This document shows, piece after piece, positions 60,223 through 64,000 of a stretch of DNA of 64,000 nucleotides; within the stretch, counting starts at the first letter, position 1; the number at the start of each line of letters is the position of its first letter. The DNA lies in the NCBI GenBank assembly GCA_040768925.1, contig JAXGLZ010000003.1:248001-312000 (forward strand), read 5' to 3'. This DNA is from CALNBC01 sp040768925 (lineage in GTDB: Bacteria; Bacillota; Clostridia; Christensenellales; CALWSW01). The notes below the pieces were generated by a model. It was not told the DNA's origin. It saw only the letters and a list, made by a program, of their open reading frames with translations, and ran no database searches. The position numbers were made by a program, and so were the translations under genes.

Positions 60223-62658
60223 TCAGTACATTCCGCGGTTCACTGCCGCAAAAGTCGGGCTTTCGCTGAGCAGCCTTCGTATGGAGTCTTTTGCGGCGGT
60301 TACCCGAAAGGCCCCCACGGTTTCAGACCGGAAGAACCCCAGCTCCGAAAAAACGTTCAATCCGAATATCAAATGCTCCATCGGCGAGGAGCAAAGCTTT
60401 TTGAGTTCCTCAAGGTAAGCGGAGCGGCTCAAAAACACGGTTTTCGCCACCGCCAGCCTGTTCATCGCCTCGAACACCGGGATCAGTTCCTCCCTGCCCA
60501 CCTTGGCCTGTTCGGCAAAAGCCCCCAGGGGCATCCCGGCGGTGACGATCTCCTCGTTTGCGCCGAAAGCGAGCAGGGCGCAAAGGGGGGCGGGAAGGCT
60601 TTCCACAAAAAGCACTTTCCGGAACCCTTCCAAAGGGAGGGGCATCGGCGCCATGATCACGGCGTTGTGGGCGCGCTCGTCCAGCGTTTCGCCAAAGAGC
60701 ACGTCCAGCTTTTCGGAAACCCCGAATTCGCGCATTTTCAAAAGAAAGGCCTTCGCCCCTTCTGGCGTCACGCAGACGGCCGCGGCTCCCTGAGGAGAAT
60801 CCCCGGCCCACTTGGCGAAGCGTTCGGCCCAGTCCGACCTTTTATCGACGGCAATCGGGCCATAACTCTCGGATTTCCGACAATCACTATTATAGCGGGC
60901 CAACGCAAAAAATGCATCATGAAATTTGTAATCGCATTTTTCCACGTAGCCGTCCGTATCCGCGGGCAGCGTGGCGCGGATGCTCTTGATCATCAGCTGC
61001 TCTCTTTTCTCCCCGCGGAAATCGTTGATCTCCAGCGCGCAGAGAAGCTCCGCCGTGATGTCCGTCAGGATCTCCTGCTTGTCGCCCATGCCGAAGGCGA
61101 CGCAGCCCAAAACATCCCTCCCCCGGGAAAGGGTGAACCGAAGGTGCCGGTTTTCGCTGCCCATGGTGATCGGATTTTTGGGTGAAACCCCCGCCACCCG
61201 AAAAATGGGCGCGGGATTCCCGGTTCCAAAGGGCGCCATGCGTTTGATCGCCTCCGCAAGCTTCAGGGAAAGGCTTTCCGGCGGCAGCGTCATATCGTAG
61301 TCCGCCCTGGGAACAAAAGCGTCCTTTGGGGTGTTCTTCTTCAGATAATCCATGAATCTTTGGCGGAATTCCGGCATTTTTGACTGCTCGATGGTCAGCC
61401 CCGCCGCCATTTCGTGCCCGCCGAAGCGGACGAAAAGCCCTCCCATGGAATTGAGGGAATCAAAAAGATGCACGCCCTTGATCGACCTTCCCGAGCCGAC
61501 GCAAAGGCCGTCCTCACAAGTAAAAAGCAGCACCGGCCGAGTATAGCGTTCCACCAGTCTGGAGGCCACAATGCCGATCACCCCGTGGTTCCAGCCTTCG
61601 CCCACGAGGATGATCGCCTCGTCCCGGACGACGTCCGCCTCCCCCCGGGCGATCCTGGCCATCACGTCCTTGTAAATCTCCCCTTCGATCGCCTGCCTGC
61701 GCCGGTTTTCGGCGTCCAGTTCCGCGGCGAGTTTTTGGGCTTCCTGCTCGTCGTCCGTCAAAAAAAGGGAAAGGGCCGTCCGGGCGGTGCCGGTCCTTCC
61801 GGCGGCGTTGATGCGCGGGGCGATGGCAAAGCTGACCGCCCCGGCTTCCACAGCCCGGCCAGAATAGCCGCAGACCTCGACCATCGCCTTAATTCCGGCC
61901 AGGCAGTTCCCGCTGTTGATCGCCTTCAGCCCTTCGGAGACGATCGCCCGGTTTTCCCCGGTCAGCGGCACGATGTCCGCCAGGGTGGCGAGGCAGGCGC
62001 AGTCGATGTATTTTTTCGCTTGCGCGATTCCCCCCAGGGCCTGGACCAGCTTGAAAGCCACCCCCGCGCCGCAAAGGCATTTGTATGGATAGGAATCCGC
62101 CGGGTTTGCCGGGTCCACCACCGCCAGGCAATCCGGCAGCGCATTCAGGCACTGGTGGTGGTCGGTGACCAGCACGTCGATCCCCAGCCCCTTGGCATAG
62201 CCGATTTCTTCGATTGCGGTGATCCCGCAGTCCACGGTGATCAAAAGGGAAACGCCCTTTTCAGAAAGGCTGTCGATGGCGGCTTTATTCAGGCCGTAGC
62301 CCTCGGTGTGCCGCTGGGGAATATATTGGGTGACCCTGGCCCCCACCGAGGCGAGATACCGCGCAAGGATGGTAACCGCCATGATCCCGTCCACATCGTA
62401 GTCGCCAAAGACGCAGATCAGCCTGTCTTCCGCCATGGCGGAAAAAATCGCGTCAACCGCCTGCCGCATGCGAGAAAACAAAAAAGGGTCGTGCAGCTGT
62501 TCCATGGATGGATTCAGGTATTCTTGGGCGGAGCCGGGTTCGTCAAACCCGCGCCTGCACAAAAGCTCCGCCAGCTCAAGGGGCAGATTCAGAGCACGGG
62601 AAAGCGCCGCGGCGTTTTCGACGCGGCCTTTGGGCGTGTTCTGTCTGAACTCGATCAT
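60223..62658 (-). CDS. recJ: Single-stranded-DNA exonuclease RecJ
   Basis: An 811-residue protein starting at MIEFRQN behind AAAGGTGAC. The DHH/DHHA1 core is clear: FGDYDVDGIMAVTIL (motif I), LLITVDCGITA, VLVTDHHQC (motif III), INAAGRTGTARTALSLF, and the DHHA1 GSGRSIKGVHLFDSL with FGGHEMAAGLTIE. An OB-fold and a long C-terminal domain follow, as in Firmicutes RecJ. It acts in recombinational and mismatch repair. Confidence 0.95.
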   Translation of the reverse strand: MIEFRQNTPKGRVENAAALSRALNLPLELAELLCRRGFDEPGSAQEYLNPSMEQLHDPFLFSRMRQAVDAIFSAMAEDRLICVFGDYDVDGIMAVTILARYLASVGARVTQYIPQRHTEGYGLNKAAIDSLSEKGVSLLITVDCGITAIEEIGYAKGLGIDVLVTDHHQCLNALPDCLAVVDPANPADSYPYKCLCGAGVAFKLVQALGGIAQAKKYIDCACLATLADIVPLTGENRAIVSEGLKAINSGNCLAGIKAMVEVCGYSGRAVEAGAVSFAIAPRINAAGRTGTARTALSLFLTDDEQEAQKLAAELDAENRRRQAIEGEIYKDVMARIARGEADVVRDEAIILVGEGWNHGVIGIVASRLVERYTRPVLLFTCEDGLCVGSGRSIKGVHLFDSLNSMGGLFVRFGGHEMAAGLTIEQSKMPEFRQRFMDYLKKNTPKDAFVPRADYDMTLPPESLSLKLAEAIKRMAPFGTGNPAPIFRVAGVSPKNPITMGSENRHLRFTLSRGRDVLGCVAFGMGDKQEILTDITAELLCALEINDFRGEKREQLMIKSIRATLPADTDGYVEKCDYKFHDAFFALARYNSDCRKSESYGPIAVDKRSDWAERFAKWAGDSPQGAAAVCVTPEGAKAFLLKMREFGVSEKLDVLFGETLDERAHNAVIMAPMPLPLEGFRKVLFVESLPAPLCALLAFGANEEIVTAGMPLGAFAEQAKVGREELIPVFEAMNRLAVAKTVFLSRSAYLEELKKLCSSPMEHLIFGLNVFSELGFFRSETVGAFRVTAAKDSIRRLLSESPTFAAVNRGMY

Positions 62659-62674
62659 GGCGTCACCTTTCAAA

Positions 62675-62714
62675 GCCGACGGGCCCTCCCCTGTTGCCGG
62701 AAAGGCCCGTCGGC
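62675..62714 (-). terminator. Hairpin after secF
   Basis: GCCGACGGGCC (62675-62685) pairs with GGCCCGTCGGC (62704-62714). It lies between secF and recJ; the T tract on the minus strand is short, so its strength as a terminator is uncertain. Confidence 0.5.
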
Positions 62715-62752
62715 GGTTTATTTAAGGGCCCGATATCAGATTCGGGCGGGCG

Positions 62753-63649
62753 TTACCTTGCCCCGGCTTTTTTCTTCCTGGACAGATAGCCCCAGAAGGG
62801 CGCGGCCATAAAGATGGAGGAATACGTTCCGGCGATCAGCCCGATGATGATGGGCAGCGAGAATTCCTTGACGGAATCAACGCCCAGCACATAAAGGGCA
62901 ACGATGGTGATGAGGGTGGTGATCGACGTGTTCACCGCGCGCGACAGGGACTCGCGGATCGACGTGTTCACCAGCTCGTCGGTCAGCACGTGGTTTTTCT
63001 TGCCTTTGAACTTTCCGTTTTCCCGGACGCGGTCGAAGATGACGATCGTGTTGTTGATCGAATAGCCGACGATGGTCAGCACTGCGGCGATGAACGGGCT
63101 GTTGATCTGCACCTGGAGGATGATCGTCAAAGAGAGCATGATCGCCACGTCGTGCATCAGCATGATGACGGCGGCGATTCCGCTCATCAGCTCGAAGCGG
63201 ATCCAGATATAAATCAATATGAGCGCAGACGCGATCACGACACACAAAATCGCGGAACGGACAAGATCCGCGCTGGCCACGGCGCCCACGCGGTCCACGG
63301 TGGTGATCTCAACCTTCGGGTATTTTTCAGAAAGCGCGCCGACGATCTGCTGCCTGGCCTTGTTTTCGGTTTCGTCGTCCGCAAAGGCCTTCATGCGGAT
63401 GACCGCCTGGTTCTGGGCCGAACCGGTGGAGCCGGATTTGATGACCGGAGCGTCCTTGATCCCGGCCTGTTCCAGGGCGGCATTGACGTCCGCAACGTCG
63501 AAATCGCCCCCCATATCCAGGGTGAACAGCGTTCCGCCGGAGAAATCCACCCCGACGTTCACGCCCATGACCACGGCGGCGATCACGCCGCAAAGGATGA
63601 TGGCCGCGGAGACGAGCGCCGCGTACTTGAACTTGCTGGAGAACTTCAT
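62753..63649 (-). CDS. secF: Preprotein translocase subunit SecF
   Basis: A 298-residue protein starting at MKFSSKFKYAALV, overlapping the secD stop by one base. The VNVGVDFSGGTLFTLDM signature of the first periplasmic domain and the membrane segments FELMSGIAAVIMLMHDVAIML and VGYSINNTIVIFDRVREN are canonical. It uses the proton gradient to aid export with SecD. Confidence 0.96.
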   Translation of the reverse strand: MKFSSKFKYAALVSAAIILCGVIAAVVMGVNVGVDFSGGTLFTLDMGGDFDVADVNAALEQAGIKDAPVIKSGSTGSAQNQAVIRMKAFADDETENKARQQIVGALSEKYPKVEITTVDRVGAVASADLVRSAILCVVIASALILIYIWIRFELMSGIAAVIMLMHDVAIMLSLTIILQVQINSPFIAAVLTIVGYSINNTIVIFDRVRENGKFKGKKNHVLTDELVNTSIRESLSRAVNTSITTLITIVALYVLGVDSVKEFSLPIIIGLIAGTYSSIFMAAPFWGYLSRKKKAGAR

Positions 63650-64000
63650 CAGGCATTCCCTCCTCTCCGGCAATAGAGCGCGGGCTTGTCGCTGATGTTG
63701 ACAAACAGCTTCAAAATCCCGCGGGATACGACGACGGCGGTGACAAAGCTTGCGATGATTCCGATTAAGAGCGTGGTCGCAAAGCTCTGGATCGTGCCGG
63801 AGCCGAAGTAAAGCAGCACGCCGGCAGCGATGATCGTTGTGACGTTGGAGTCCAAAATGGCGGAAAACGCGCGCTTGAAGCCGTTTTCGCAGGCGGTTTT
63901 CATCGACCGCCCGGCTTTGACCTCTTCCCGTATGCGCTCGAAGATGATGACGTTGGCGTCCACCGCCATTCCGACGGCAAGCACGATCCCCGCGATGCCG
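63649..64000 (-). CDS. secD: Preprotein translocase subunit SecD, 5' end beyond window
   Basis: The frame is open to the window edge, so only the last 116 codons are seen. It begins GIAGIVLAVGMAVDANVIIF, with ERIREEVKAGRSMKTACENG and two more membrane helices, the C-terminal part of SecD. It couples to secF by a one-base overlap. Confidence 0.95.
   Translation of the reverse strand, partial: GIAGIVLAVGMAVDANVIIFERIREEVKAGRSMKTACENGFKRAFSAILDSNVTTIIAAGVLLYFGSGTIQSFATTLLIGIIASFVTAVVVSRGILKLFVNISDKPALYCRRGGNA

Overview
The window reads as a chromosomal segment of a fairly GC-rich, endospore-lineage Bacillota, most likely an uncultured member of Clostridia. The clues are spoIIID, hemZ, the diacid regulator/glycerate kinase pair, DUF951, DUF1858, DUF3793, a YitT permease, a eukaryote-type NADP isocitrate dehydrogenase and strong GGAGG ribosome binding sites. 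I could run no searches, so every family name is recognition by eye from motifs, length and context.

Layout. 1-3.6 kb: two cyclic-di-GMP proteins (GGDEF/HD-GYP). 3.6-4.6: a fused methionine sulfoxide reductase. 5.0-10.8: a VTC-domain protein, DUF4956 protein, CotH kinase and two-component system, with 11-bp-phased GTTCAG direct repeats before both the VTC gene and the regulator gene. 10.8-13.3: a gene graveyard with one intact DUF3793 gene between remnants of an oxidoreductase and a flavodoxin. 13.3-14.7: a DUF1858 and DUF438/hemerythrin/PAS pair. 15.05-27.2: a complete type I-C CRISPR-Cas locus, all on the minus strand (cas3-cas5-cas8c-cas7-cas4-cas1-cas2, leader, 65 repeats plus one degenerate terminal repeat). 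27.4-28.6: its outer border, with a DeoC-like fragment, an integrase fragment, tRNA-Leu(CAA) and a broken second tRNA-Leu. 29-36: tspO, an IS3-family remnant, spoIIID, HD, PH and CpXC proteins, signal peptidase, MscS and a hydrolase. 36-47: mnmE, solute-binding protein, YitT, shikimate-kinase-like protein, an ABC importer pair, and an XRE regulator with two ABC exporters. 47-53: cdaR-glxK, then a hydrolase and a C69 peptidase behind near-duplicate promoters. 53-64: housekeeping minus-strand genes icd, hemZ, MBL hydrolase, dtd, relA, apt, recJ, secF and secD.

Most notable observations. (1) A family of 200-300 bp non-coding, hairpin-rich repeats occurs five times. Every copy lies just downstream of a gene's 3' end, in the same orientation relative to that gene, and at least two copies are flanked by duplicated terminator-hairpin arms. 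(2) Two pairs of CRISPR spacers differ by a single base; in one pair the difference falls at crRNA spacer position 5, in the seed, and the newer spacer carries the variant. (3) An internal Shine-Dalgarno plus GTG in cas8c marks a Cas11c start. (4) A perfect palindrome sits at the predicted cas3 start site, and interleaved inverted repeats lie between cas2 and the array. (5) Twin promoter-operators carry CTGT-N4-ACAG.
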